Origin: JBDTOX01 sp039933015
GTDB taxonomy: Bacteria > Pseudomonadota > Gammaproteobacteria > Burkholderiales > Methylophilaceae
Direction of reading: 5' to 3'
Assembly: GCA_039933015.1 (NCBI GenBank)
Contig: JBDTOX010000099.1
Coordinates: 1-15,143, forward strand
Length of the DNA: 15,143 bases
Numbering within the stretch: the stretch's first letter is position 1; every line of letters starts with the position of its first letter. The notes below the pieces were generated by a model. That model did no database searches. It was not told where the DNA came from and saw only the letters and a program-made list of their open reading frames with translations. Shown one piece after another: positions 6,819 to 14,710 of the stretch. Made by a program: the position numbers and the translations under genes.

Positions 6819-8414
6819 TTAATCGACGCCCTGGCTTGCCAGATAGTCTTCATAGTTGCCGCTGTAGTCGATAATTTTATCGCTGCGGATTTCCAGAATA
6901 CGTGTTGCCAAAGAGCTCACAAATTCCCGGTCATGGCTGACAAAAAACAGGGTGCCTTTGTATTTGTCCAGCGCGGTATTCAGGGATTCAATGGATTCCA
7001 TATCCATGTGGTTGGTCGGTTCATCCATCAATAGCACATTGGTTTTTGCGAGCATGAGCTTGCCGAATAGCATGCGGCCTTTTTCCCCGCCTGAAAGGAC
7101 TTTGACAGACTTTTTGAAGTCGTCACCCGAGAACAATAATCGCCCCAGCATGCTGCGCACGACCTGGTCATCATCGCCTGCCTGAGTGAATTGCTTCATC
7201 CAGTCAAACAGGTTGAGATTGGTTTCAAAGTCTGCGGCGTGGTCTTGCGCAAAATAGCCGATTTTGGCCTTTTCCGCCCATTTGATCTTGCCGTGTTTGG
7301 GGGTGAGGTCACCGGCTAAACAGCGCAGCAGGGTGGTTTTACCGATACCGTTTTCACCAATAATGGCAACACGTTCACCAGCCTCCACCCTGATGTCGAA
7401 ATCATTGAATAGCGGCCTGTCAAAACCATGACTTACTTTGTCCAGCTCTACTGCCTGGCGGTGTAATTTCTCGCGATCATCGTATTCGTAGCGTATAAAC
7501 GGGTACTGGCGGCTGGAAGGCTTGATGTCTTCTACCTTGATTTTGTCGATCTGCTTGGCGCGGCTGGTGGCCTGTTTGGCTTTGGATGCGTTGGCAGAGA
7601 AGCGGCGCACGAAGTCCTGCAAATCAGAGATCTGCTGCTTGGCTTTGGCGTTATCTTTGGCTTGTTGCGCACGCGCCATGCTCGATGCTTCCATGAAGTC
7701 ATCATAGTTGCCCGGATATACGGTTAATTTAGCGTAGTCCATATCTGCCGTATGCGTACAAACCTGATTCAAGAAATGACGGTCATGGGAAATGATCACC
7801 ATGGTGCAATTGCGATTATTGAGGATATCCTCCAGCCAGCGAATGGTGTTGATGTCCAGGTTGTTGGTTGGTTCATCCAGCAGCAGTATGTCCGGGTTGG
7901 CGAACAGCGCCTGCGCCAGCAGAACACGCAGTTTCCAGCCCGGTGCTACTGCACTCATCAAGCCGGTATGTTGCTCCGTGGGTATGCCGGCCCCGAGCAA
8001 TAGCTCACCGGCACGGGCTTCCGCGGTGTAGCCATCGTATTCGGCAAATACCGCTTCCAGCTCTGCCGCTTTCATGTAGTCGTCTTCAGTGGCTTCAGGA
8101 TTCATGTAGATGGCGTTCTTTTCCGCACTTGCCTTCCACATTTGCTCATGGCCCATCATGACCACATCCAGCACGCGCTGATCCTCAAAGCCGAACTGGT
8201 CTTGACGCAGCCAGGCCATGCGCTCGTTGCTATCAATAGCAATATTGCCAGCCGTTGGTTCCAATACACCTGCGAGGATTTTCATGTAGGTGGTTTTGCC
8301 GCAACCGTTGGCGCCGATCAAACCATAGCGATTGCCGTCGCCAAATTTGACCGAGACATTTTCAAACAGCGGCTTGGCGCCGAATTGCATGGTGATGTTG
8401 TTGCTGATAAGCAC
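6819..8414 (-). CDS. ybiT: ABC-F family ATPase YbiT
   Basis: At 531 residues it matches the length of E. coli YbiT (530) and follows it almost block by block. ABC-F proteins have no membrane domain. They act on the ribosome, where members such as EttA and the antibiotic-protection factors alter the peptidyl-transferase centre from the E site; the exact role of YbiT is less settled. The first ABC domain has Walker A GANGCGKTT 34-42, the YbiT-typical degenerate signature (MSAVAPGWKLR, about 153-163) and Walker B with DEPTNNLD 180-187. A charged helical linker (about 240-305) precedes the second ABC domain, with Walker A GENGIGKTT 353-361, signature LSGGE 440-444 and DEPTNHMD 464-471. The start is GTG (8412-8414), supported by AGGAT upstream and by alignment of LISNNITMQFG with the E. 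coli N-terminus. It lies 39 bases after the GreB-like gene, probably in one transcript. Confidence 0.95.
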   Translation of the reverse strand: MLISNNITMQFGAKPLFENVSVKFGDGNRYGLIGANGCGKTTYMKILAGVLEPTAGNIAIDSNERMAWLRQDQFGFEDQRVLDVVMMGHEQMWKASAEKNAIYMNPEATEDDYMKAAELEAVFAEYDGYTAEARAGELLLGAGIPTEQHTGLMSAVAPGWKLRVLLAQALFANPDILLLDEPTNNLDINTIRWLEDILNNRNCTMVIISHDRHFLNQVCTHTADMDYAKLTVYPGNYDDFMEASSMARAQQAKDNAKAKQQISDLQDFVRRFSANASKAKQATSRAKQIDKIKVEDIKPSSRQYPFIRYEYDDREKLHRQAVELDKVSHGFDRPLFNDFDIRVEAGERVAIIGENGIGKTTLLRCLAGDLTPKHGKIKWAEKAKIGYFAQDHAADFETNLNLFDWMKQFTQAGDDDQVVRSMLGRLLFSGDDFKKSVKVLSGGEKGRMLFGKLMLAKTNVLLMDEPTNHMDMESIESLNTALDKYKGTLFFVSHDREFVSSLATRILEIRSDKIIDYSGNYEDYLASQGVD

Positions 8415-8453
8415 GTTGTGATCCTAAATTAATTAAAGCTAATACCAAAAAAA

Positions 8454-8951
8454 CTAATAATGAATATCGGTTATTTCCAAAACCAGATTGCCGACAGGGC
8501 GTAGCCAGGTCACGCTTTCACCTACCTTGTGCCCAATCAGGGCACGGGCAAGAGGGGATGCCCAGCTCACTTTATTGGCCGCGATATCCGCTTCATCTTC
8601 CCCCACGATGGTGAAGATATGAGACGCGCCATCTTCGTCTTCTACGCTGACGGTTGCGCCAAACACCACGGTGTCGCCTGGTTGCGTGGCCGGGTCCACC
8701 AGAATGACCTGTTCCAGACGCGCCTGGAAGTAACGTAAATCGCGTTCGACCATGCCCAAGCGCTGATTGGCTATGGGGTCATCTTTACGTGGCGCCAGTT
8801 CCTGACGTTCCTGCTCAAGTTGCGCAGCTTGTTGCTGTAACTGCTGCAAGCCCAAAGGCGTGACGTAGTTGGGATGCTCGCTCAGTGGACGCTCTGGCAG
8901 GTCAGTGCCAGCGCGCTCAAGATCATCTTCCTTAACGAAGCCGCGGCTCAT
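8454..8951 (-). CDS. GreA/GreB-family transcription elongation factor
   Basis: This 165-residue protein has the Gre layout. An extra N-terminal extension of about 28 residues (MSRGFVKEDDLERAG..ERP) is of a kind I recall from betaproteobacterial Gre paralogues. It is followed by a coiled coil (about 33-83) and a C-terminal FKBP-like domain (about 88-165), with the family segment SWASPLARALIGHKVGE at 129-145. Gre factors insert the coiled coil into the RNA polymerase secondary channel and stimulate cleavage of backtracked transcripts through acidic residues at the tip. Here the classic tip (G-D-L-x-E-N-A-E-Y) is absent, and the turn reads RKDDPIANQR (55-64). D57 and D58 could supply the acidic pair, but cleavage activity is not assured. 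The start ATG 8951 gives the MSRGFVKEDD N-terminus typical of this group. ybiT follows 39 bases downstream; guaA ends 123 bases upstream. Confidence 0.85.
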   Translation of the reverse strand: MSRGFVKEDDLERAGTDLPERPLSEHPNYVTPLGLQQLQQQAAQLEQERQELAPRKDDPIANQRLGMVERDLRYFQARLEQVILVDPATQPGDTVVFGATVSVEDEDGASHIFTIVGEDEADIAANKVSWASPLARALIGHKVGESVTWLRPVGNLVLEITDIHY

Positions 8952-9074
8952 GATTGATCATCCAGGTTGCACGCACCTGCGACAAAAGGACAAGACGGCA
9001 AGGATGAAGTGCCAAGGACACGGCGTTGGACACGGCGAGGTGCTGAAGACATCTTGATGTATGGATGAGGCATT

Positions 9075-10640
9075 TTATTCCCACTCTATCGTGGCGGGAG
9101 GCTTGCCTGAAATATCGTAAACCACGCGATTAATGCCGCGCACTTCGTTGATGATGCGGTTGGAAACCTTGCCCAGCAGTTCATAAGGCAATTCTGCCCA
9201 ATGTGCGGTCATGAAGTCGCTGGTGACGACAGCACGCAAGGCGACCACGTAATCATAAGTACGGCCATCGCCCATGACACCGACCGATTTCACGGGAAGA
9301 AATACCGCGAACGCCTGCGAGGTTTTCTCATACCAGCCGGAATGATGTAGTTCCTCAATGAAAATGGCATCAGCACGGCGCAGCAGTTCTGCGTACTCAT
9401 GCTTAACCTCACCTAAAATGCGCACTCCCAGGCCAGGGCCGGGGAAGGGATGGCGATATACCATAGCGTGCGGCAGGCCAAGTGCTACGCCCAGTTCACG
9501 CACTTCGTCCTTGAACAGTTCGCGTAGCGGTTCCAGCAAATTAAGATGCAGGGTTTCCGGCAGGCCGCCCACGTTGTGATGGCTCTTGATGGTGTGGGCT
9601 TTTTTGGTTTTGGCGCCTGCGGATTCAATCACGTCCGGGTAAATCGTGCCCTGTGCCAGCCACTTGGCTTGCGGCAGCTTGGCTGATTCCTGCTGGAATA
9701 CTTCTACAAATTCGCGGCCTATGATTTTGCGCTTGGCTTCCGGGTCGGTCACGCCTTTCAGGTCACCCAGGAACTTTGCGCTGGCATCGACATGGATGAC
9801 CTTCACGCCGAGATTGTTAGCGAAGGTCTGCATGACCTGTTCAGCTTCATGCAATCTCAACAAACCGTTGTCCACAAAAACACAAGTAAGCTGGTCGCCA
9901 ATTGCGCGGTGAATCAGCGCTGCGGCCACGGAGGAATCAACACCGCCGGATAAGCCGAGGATGACCTGGTCTGTGCCCACTTCAGTGCGGATACGATTGA
10001 CCGCTTCCGTGACATAGTCCGGCATGTTCCAGTCCTGACCACAGCCGCAGATGCCATGCACAAAACGGTCTAAAATGGCCTTGCCCTGTTTGGTGTGGGT
10101 GACTTCCGGGTGGAACTGTACAGCGTAGAAATGGCGCCTTTCATCGGCCATGCCGGCAATAGGGGTTGAGATATTGCTGGCGATAATCTTGAAGCCGGCA
10201 GGCAGTTCAGTCACCTTGTCGCCATGGCTCATCCATACATCTAGCAGGCCATGACCTTCATCATTGATTCTATCCTGAATATCAAGGAACAAGGCCGAAT
10301 GGCCGCGCGCGCGAATTTCCGCATAGCCAAATTCGCGTTTGGTGGCATTTTCCACCTTGCCGCCAAGCTGTGCCGCCATGGTTTGCATGCCATAGCAAAT
10401 ACCCAATACCGGTACGCCCAGCTCGAATACGGCCTGGGATACGCGCGGCGTTTCCTCTTCGTATACTGAATTCGGCCCGCCCGAAAGGATCACGCCCGCC
10501 GGGTTGAATTCGCGAATGAATGCGTCATCCACATCCCAGGAATGCAGCTCACAGTAAACATTAGCTTCACGCACCCGCCGCGCAATCAGTTGGGTGTATT
10601 GGGAGCCAAAATCGAGAATCAGGATTTTTTGATGGGCCAT
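9075..10640 (-). CDS. guaA: GMP synthase (glutamine-hydrolysing)
   Basis: This enzyme converts XMP, glutamine and ATP to GMP, the last step of de novo GMP synthesis in the cytosol. At 521 residues it is full length (E. coli 525). The N-terminal class I glutamine amidotransferase has nucleophile C82 in GICYGMQ and the partner residues H177 and E179 in FHPEV. The ATP-pyrophosphatase domain has the P-loop SGGVDSS at 231-237. The C-terminal dimerisation domain ends with the characteristic PPATIEWE. The ATG at 10640 begins MAHQKILILDFGSQ, the expected N-terminus, although its Shine-Dalgarno is poor (CTTGAAACC). It lies 96 bases downstream of guaB in the same orientation, with a hairpin in the gap, so the two are probably a guaBA operon. 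Confidence 0.98.
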   Translation of the reverse strand: MAHQKILILDFGSQYTQLIARRVREANVYCELHSWDVDDAFIREFNPAGVILSGGPNSVYEEETPRVSQAVFELGVPVLGICYGMQTMAAQLGGKVENATKREFGYAEIRARGHSALFLDIQDRINDEGHGLLDVWMSHGDKVTELPAGFKIIASNISTPIAGMADERRHFYAVQFHPEVTHTKQGKAILDRFVHGICGCGQDWNMPDYVTEAVNRIRTEVGTDQVILGLSGGVDSSVAAALIHRAIGDQLTCVFVDNGLLRLHEAEQVMQTFANNLGVKVIHVDASAKFLGDLKGVTDPEAKRKIIGREFVEVFQQESAKLPQAKWLAQGTIYPDVIESAGAKTKKAHTIKSHHNVGGLPETLHLNLLEPLRELFKDEVRELGVALGLPHAMVYRHPFPGPGLGVRILGEVKHEYAELLRRADAIFIEELHHSGWYEKTSQAFAVFLPVKSVGVMGDGRTYDYVVALRAVVTSDFMTAHWAELPYELLGKVSNRIINEVRGINRVVYDISGKPPATIEWE

Positions 10641-10663
10641 GGTTTCAAGTATTAGTAATAGCT

Positions 10664-10709
10664 AGGGCACGGTAGCCAAAAAGTTGTTACTTTCCAGCTT
10701 CCGTGCCCT
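10664..10709 (-). promoter_or_regulatory. Hairpin in the guaB-guaA intergenic region
   Basis: AGGGCACGG (10664-10672) and CCGTGCCCT (10701-10709) are perfect 9-bp inverted repeats separated by 28 bases. Within that loop, read on the minus strand, GAAAG and CTTTT can pair again. No T run follows in the direction of transcription, and the guaA ATG lies about 24 bases after it, so a simple terminator is unlikely. It may be a partial terminator, a processing or stability element, or a structure that controls guaA translation. Confidence 0.5.
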
Positions 10710-10736
10710 GTGGCTGAGGTTAATTAATACGCCAAA

Positions 10737-12197
10737 TTAATCAATATGATAGTTCGGAGCTTCTTTAGTGATCTGCACGTCATGCACATGTGACTCGCGC
10801 ATCCCGGCGGCGGTGATTTGCACAAACTCGGCTTTGGTGCGCATTTCATCAATGGTGCTGCAGCCTACATAGCCCATGGAAGCGCGCAGGCCGCCCATGA
10901 GTTGATGAATCACTGCAAACACGCTGCCTTTGTAAGGCACGCGGCCTTCAACGCCCTCGGGTACCAGTTTGTCAGCATTGCCGTTGTTGTCCTGGAAGTA
11001 GCGGTCGCTGGAGCCTTTTTGCATCGCGCTAATTGAGCCCATGCCGCGATAAGATTTGTAGGAGCGGCCCTGGAATAGTTCGATTTCCCCCGGCGCTTCC
11101 TCAGTACCGGCGAACAGGCCGCCCAGCATAACGGAATTAGCCCCGGCAGCAATTGCTTTGGAGATGTCACCTGAGTAACGCACGCCGCCATCCGCGATGA
11201 ATGGCACGCCTGTACCTTGCAGTGCCTCGCAGACATTACTGATAGCGCTGATTTGTGGCACGCCCACACCGGCAACAATACGCGTGGTGCAAATTGAACC
11301 AGGGCCGATACCTACTTTAATGCCATCGGCGCCTGCATCTACCAGCGCTTTAGCGGCAGATGCCGTGGCAATATTGCCACCGATCACCTGCACCTCAGGG
11401 AAATGTTTTTTGATCCAGTTGACGCGGTCCAGCACGCCTTGTGAATGACCATGCGCAGTATCTACCACAATGGCGTCAACACCGGCTTCCACCAGTGCGG
11501 CGACACGTGCTTCAGTGCCATCACCTACGCCCACGGCCGCGCCAACTATCAGGCGGCCTTTGCCGTCCTTAGACGCCAGTGGGTGTTCGCTGGATTTTTG
11601 AATATCCTTGACTGTAATCAAGCCCTTGAGCTCAAAAGCATCATTAACAACCAGTACACGCTCCAGGCGGTGCTTATGCAACAACTCCATGGCCTGTTCG
11701 CGGCTAGTGCCTTCGCGTACGGTCACCAGGCGCTCACGCGGCGTCATGATGTTCTTGATGGGTTGATCCAGATTGGTTTCAAAGCGCAAGTCACGGTTGG
11801 TGACAATGCCTACGACACTCTTGCCGTCAACCACAGGCAAGCCGGAAATTTTGTGCTTGCGCGTCAGGGCCAGCACGTCGCGTACCGTCATGTGCGGCTG
11901 AATGGTGACCGGGTCAACCACTACGCCGGATTCAAAGCGTTTAACGCGCGACACATGGGCTGCTTGCGCTTCCGCTGTCATATTCTTATGGATGATGCCC
12001 ATGCCGCCTTCCTGGGCCAAGGCAATAGCCAGTGGCGCTTCAGTGACAGTATCCATGGCAGCAGAGACCAGTGGAATGTTCAGGCGGATAGTACGGGTAA
12101 GTTGGGTGGCAAGGCTTACTTCGCGAGGCAGCACAATGGAATGTGCAGGAACCAGCAGTACATCGTCGAAAGTGAGCGCTTTTTGCAGCAGGCGCAT
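10737..12197 (-). CDS. guaB: Inosine-5'-monophosphate dehydrogenase
   Basis: This enzyme oxidises IMP to XMP with NAD+, the committed step to guanine nucleotides, as a cytosolic tetramer. From ATG 12197 it has 486 residues, close to the usual 487-488. The catalytic (beta/alpha)8 barrel is interrupted by a pair of CBS domains (about 93-200, with SGLPVVD and VLVVND segments). The active-site loop GIGPGSICTT carries catalytic C303. The barrel continues with IADGGVRYSGD and the flap segment around YRGMGS. A longer frame starts at TTG 12215, but ATG 12197 is preferred: GGAAAG lies 8-13 bases upstream, MRLLQKALTFDDVLLVP is the family N-terminus, and the TTG would fall about at the transcription start. 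guaA follows 96 bases downstream. Confidence 0.98.
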   Translation of the reverse strand: MRLLQKALTFDDVLLVPAHSIVLPREVSLATQLTRTIRLNIPLVSAAMDTVTEAPLAIALAQEGGMGIIHKNMTAEAQAAHVSRVKRFESGVVVDPVTIQPHMTVRDVLALTRKHKISGLPVVDGKSVVGIVTNRDLRFETNLDQPIKNIMTPRERLVTVREGTSREQAMELLHKHRLERVLVVNDAFELKGLITVKDIQKSSEHPLASKDGKGRLIVGAAVGVGDGTEARVAALVEAGVDAIVVDTAHGHSQGVLDRVNWIKKHFPEVQVIGGNIATASAAKALVDAGADGIKVGIGPGSICTTRIVAGVGVPQISAISNVCEALQGTGVPFIADGGVRYSGDISKAIAAGANSVMLGGLFAGTEEAPGEIELFQGRSYKSYRGMGSISAMQKGSSDRYFQDNNGNADKLVPEGVEGRVPYKGSVFAVIHQLMGGLRASMGYVGCSTIDEMRTKAEFVQITAAGMRESHVHDVQITKEAPNYHID

Positions 12198-12204
12198 AGA
12201 ATAT

Positions 12205-12250
12205 CTTTCCGGCAAAAGCTAATTATACCGATTTGAATTGCCTGGGTAAA
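12205..12250 (-). promoter_or_regulatory. Probable sigma-70 promoter and ribosome-binding site of guaB
   Basis: On the minus strand, TTTACC (12245-12250) and a perfect TATAAT (12222-12227) are separated by 17 bases. The predicted transcript start is near 12215, giving a leader of only about 18 bases that contains GGAAAG (12205-12210) ahead of the ATG at 12197. The leader is too short for an attenuator or riboswitch upstream of guaB. I see no obvious PurR-type palindrome. Confidence 0.6.
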
Positions 12251-12326
12251 TGCGATAACGCACTTGTGCTAAGACTGAGCAGCTTAATTCGCTAGCATCT
12301 CATCTACTATTTATGGCCGTACCTGA

Positions 12327-12569
12327 GAAGGGCGGCCGGGTTCTCATCATTATCTCATCGAATTCGATGAGGCCGTACTGAATGCGCAGGGCGTGAGCAA
12401 CGTCTGCATGCGGTTGAAGCAAAAAGGATTTATACCCGATGTTGTCATGCGAGTGCATGACGGGCTAGGCATTAAAGCGCGGGAAGCTATACTGCAGACA
12501 AACACCATTAAGCATTTGATACAAAATTATGAAAAGATGCTTAAGCGCCTGGGTGTTGGTGCTAAGTAA
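12327..12569 (+). pseudogene. Remnant of a family 4-type glycosyltransferase gene
   Basis: The frame is open from after TGA 12324-12326 to TAA 12567-12569 (80 codons) but has no start near its beginning. The residues HHYLIEFDEAVLNAQGVSNV, a short helix, then GFIPDVV and H-D-G-L-G look like the segment of GT4 glycosyltransferases that I recall as HxYL..xExAVxxGQAV..a..L...GFxPDVv..HpGWGE. Both the N-terminal Rossmann start and nearly all of the rest of a roughly 400-residue enzyme are missing. After the H-D-G-L-G point the frame runs into a lysine-rich helix and a stop. This suggests an in-frame internal deletion joining an early part of the gene to a late part. The frame is still open, so loss is either recent or the product is not under strong selection. 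The parent family assignment is from memory of the motif. Confidence 0.5.
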
Positions 12570-12614
12570 GAGCTCGCTGGTTAATCATAGTCGGAGTGCG
12601 GGGTCATTAAGACA

Positions 12615-12641
12615 TTGACTGCGACTTTTGATGGCTTTAAT
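12615..12641 (+). promoter_or_regulatory. Possible promoter of the DUF4124 gene
   Basis: TTGACT (12615-12620) and TTTAAT (12636-12641) resemble -35 and -10 boxes, but the spacing is only 15 bases. The next alternative, TAATGT at 17 bases, matches the -10 consensus poorly. The site lies 45-70 bases before the gene's ATG, a plausible distance. Confidence 0.35.
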
Positions 12642-12685
12642 GTTTAAGCCTGATTTAAAGGTGAAATCTTAAGGAAATAGATGGG

Positions 12686-13153
12686 ATGAATAAACTTCTG
12701 TGGATCATGTTGTCAACGCTGGCACTGCTGCCTATGAGCGCACATGCAGAAATTTACAAATGGAAGGATACTAATGGCGTTATACGTTATTCAGATATAC
12801 CGCCGCCTTCTAATGTGCCGCATGAGTCTTTAGGTTCCAGAAAGCCAGTTGCACCACTTCCCGCGCCATCGGCAGCTGCGCAAAAGAATTCGCCAGCAGC
12901 CAGTCGTGAAAGCGATGCCATCAAGCGGCAGGAAGATGCGGAAGCAGCTAAAAATAAGGAACAGGCTAAAGCAGCAGAGCTTAAAGTAAAGCAACAGAAT
13001 TGCGCTACAGCCAAGGCCAATTTGCAGAATTACCAGCAGGGTGGGCGTATCTACAACATGAACGAAAAAGGCGAGCGCGAATATCTGGATGATGCCGGCA
13101 TAGCCAAAAACTTGGAGCAAGCGCAAAAAGAGGTCAATGAGTATTGCCAGTAG
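12686..13153 (+). CDS. DUF4124-domain exported protein
   Basis: This 155-residue protein has a cleavable signal peptide (MNKLLWIML, hydrophobic core, ending MSAHA before EIYKW). Immediately after it comes the DUF4124 signature, IYKWKDTNGVIRYSDIPPP (23-41), a short beta-hairpin domain common in beta- and gammaproteobacterial periplasmic proteins with no assigned function. A proline/alanine-rich linker (about 50-73) leads to a lysine/alanine/glutamate-rich helix likely to form a coiled coil (about 75-120). A C-terminal segment contains two cysteines, C106 and C154, that could form a disulfide in the periplasm. AAGGAAAT lies about 8-15 bases before the ATG. The gene converges on rnfH, with only nine bases between their stop codons and no terminator in the gap. 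Confidence 0.85.
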   Translation: MNKLLWIMLSTLALLPMSAHAEIYKWKDTNGVIRYSDIPPPSNVPHESLGSRKPVAPLPAPSAAAQKNSPAASRESDAIKRQEDAEAAKNKEQAKAAELKVKQQNCATAKANLQNYQQGGRIYNMNEKGEREYLDDAGIAKNLEQAQKEVNEYCQ

Positions 13154-13162
13154 TTGTGCTGC

Positions 13163-13498
13163 CTAGGCTTCCGAGGTGGCATCGCCGCCGCCTTTTTTCG
13201 TGACTTTACCTTCTGCCGCGCGTTGTCTTCTGACTTCTTTAGGGTCTGCAATGAGCGGGCGGTAAATCTCTACTCGGTCAAGGTGCCGTAACACGGCATC
13301 CAGTTTGCTTAATTTGCCGAAAATCCCGATTCTGTTTGCAGTGAGGTTAATTTCCGGGAATTTTTTCAGGATGCCGGAAGCGGTGATAGCTGCCTCAGCC
13401 GTCGTCCCCTCGCTAATCTTAACCGGGATAATCACTTGCTGGTGGGGCAAGGCGTACGCAATTTCCACCATAATCTCATGGGCGATTTCTTGATTCAT
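13163..13498 (-). CDS. rnfH: RnfH family (UPF0125) protein
   Basis: This is a 111-residue protein of the RnfH/UPF0125 family, a small ubiquitin-like (beta-grasp) fold. The sequence IEIAYALPHQQ-like start (VEIAYALPHQQVII), the IGIFGKLSKLDAVL middle and RVEIYRPLIADPKEVRRQRA near the C-terminus are diagnostic. The name comes from its place in some rnf operons, but in most proteobacteria it sits beside ratA, as here, and its biochemical role is unsettled. The C-terminus is basic and glycine-rich. The start ATG 13498 follows the ratA stop by eight bases, so the two are very likely cotranscribed, with translation possibly coupled. Confidence 0.92.
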   Translation of the reverse strand: MNQEIAHEIMVEIAYALPHQQVIIPVKISEGTTAEAAITASGILKKFPEINLTANRIGIFGKLSKLDAVLRHLDRVEIYRPLIADPKEVRRQRAAEGKVTKKGGGDATSEA

Positions 13499-13506
13499 CA
13501 GTATCC

Positions 13507-13944
13507 CTATTCCTGTTGATAAATATGCTCTGCGCGTACGACGAATGCATCTACAAAAGTGTTAGCGATATAGCTAAACACGGGCGAGATGAGTTTTTCC
13601 AGAATCACGTTAGAAAATTCATAGCGTAGCTGAAATTCAACTTTGCAAGCATCCTCAGCCAATGGGATAAAGCGCCAGACGCCCTCTAGATGCTTAAACG
13701 GCCCATCGACGAGCTCTATATCCATGAGGCTGGGGTAGGTCTTATGGTTTTTGGTAGTGAAGTTATGTTTGAGATGATGGTAATCAATATGCAGCGTGGC
13801 AACAGTGGACGCCTCATCGCGTTGGACCAAATCAACCCCGCCACACCAGGGCAAGAACTCAGGATAGTGCTCAACAGCATCTACTAAAGCATACATGCGC
13901 TCTGCGGAGTGGCTAACCAGAACGGTTTTTTCAACCTTTACCAT
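13507..13944 (-). CDS. ratA: RatA-type ribosome association / coenzyme Q-binding START-domain protein
   Basis: This 145-residue protein is a single SRPBCC/START-type hydrophobic-cavity domain of the RatA/Coq10 family. Recognisable segments are VSHSAERMYALVDAVEHYPEFLPWC near the N-terminus, the central LVDGPFKHLEGVWRF and the C-terminal helix SPVFSYIANTFVDAFVVRA. E. coli RatA (YfjG) is reported to bind the 50S subunit and block 70S formation, whereas the mitochondrial homologue Coq10 binds ubiquinone. Which role applies here cannot be told from sequence. AAAGG lies five bases before ATG 13944. It is the first gene of a two-gene unit with rnfH and is divergent from smpB, 195 bases apart, an arrangement conserved in many proteobacteria. 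Confidence 0.92.
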   Translation of the reverse strand: MVKVEKTVLVSHSAERMYALVDAVEHYPEFLPWCGGVDLVQRDEASTVATLHIDYHHLKHNFTTKNHKTYPSLMDIELVDGPFKHLEGVWRFIPLAEDACKVEFQLRYEFSNVILEKLISPVFSYIANTFVDAFVVRAEHIYQQE

Positions 13945-14096
13945 TGAAACCTTTGACTAAAAGTAACTGGAATGCACCCGAGCAAAATGATAACTGGTGC
14001 AAAGATATGCAAAAACCGGAGTTTACACACAAGTAAATAAGGCTTGTTAAGCATGTTTGCAACTAAGTTAGCGCGAGCGAAGTGATTTCAGCACTT

Positions 14097-14102
14097 TATA
14101 CT
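14097..14102 (+). promoter_or_regulatory. Possible -10 element of smpB
   Basis: TATACT lies 37 bases before the smpB ATG in the 195-base divergent ratA-smpB gap. I see no matching -35 at 16-18 bases, so this is weak. The smpB ATG has no clear Shine-Dalgarno sequence (CCTTTCTTC precedes it). Confidence 0.25.
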
Positions 14103-14139
14103 AGAGTAAAATAGTAATTTTAAGCCATTACCTTTCTTC

Positions 14140-14595
14140 ATGAGCATCGCGCAAAACAAAAAAGCCTTTCACGATTATTTTATCGAAGAAAAGTACGAAG
14201 CAGGCATCGTACTCGAAGGTTGGGAAGTCAAAGCTATCCGCGACAACCGCATCAACCTTAAAGAAGCCTATGTGATTATCCAGCGTGGAGAAATCTACCT
14301 GATCGGTTGCCACGTCACGCCTTTAGGCTCCGCCTCCACCCATGTGCGCCCAGATTCCATCCGTACGCGCAAACTGCTGCTGCACGCTGAAGAAATTGCC
14401 AAGCTCATCGGCAAAGTACAGGTTGCAGGCTACACGCTAGTGCCGCTGGATATGCACTATACCCGCGGTAAAATCAAAATCCAGATTGGCCTGGCCAAGG
14501 GTAAAAAGCAATATGACAAGCGCGCCACAGAGAAGGAGAAGGACTGGAAACGCGAGCAGGGCGCACTAATGAAGAAGCATGCTAAAGCCCCATAG
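14140..14595 (+). CDS. smpB: SsrA-binding protein SmpB
   Basis: This 151-residue SmpB binds the tRNA-like domain of tmRNA and carries it, with EF-Tu, into the empty A site of stalled ribosomes to start trans-translation. The oligonucleotide-binding fold is complete: NKKAFHDYFIEEKYEAGIVL, GWEVKAIRDNRINLKEAYV, a GCHVTPL segment and the conserved KLLLHAEEI helix. YTLVPL, the segment after MHYTRGKIKIQIGLAKGKK and the basic C-terminal tail KRATEKEKDWKREQG, which reads the decoding centre, also follow the family. The start matches the usual short N-terminus before the first conserved NKKA, although the Shine-Dalgarno is poor. ssrA lies 185 bases downstream in the same orientation, the usual pairing. 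Confidence 0.97.
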   Translation: MSIAQNKKAFHDYFIEEKYEAGIVLEGWEVKAIRDNRINLKEAYVIIQRGEIYLIGCHVTPLGSASTHVRPDSIRTRKLLLHAEEIAKLIGKVQVAGYTLVPLDMHYTRGKIKIQIGLAKGKKQYDKRATEKEKDWKREQGALMKKHAKAP

Positions 14596-14710
14596 CGAGC
14601 TTGCTGTACAGGCTGATATTGCTGGCTGTAGCCATAAACGTAACCGGGAAAGATAGCCACTGGCAACGCGAGCAGGAGCGAATAGTACGTGCCGCAAATG
14701 AATAGCAGCG

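Noticed and set aside
12198..12215. TTG 12215 as the guaB start, giving six extra residues
   Set aside because: ATG 12197 has a good ribosome-binding site and the family N-terminus, and the TTG lies about at the predicted transcription start.
11445..12236. 263-codon plus-strand frame opposite guaB
   Set aside because: It is a shadow of the guaB coding sequence, explained entirely by the codon pattern of the minus strand.
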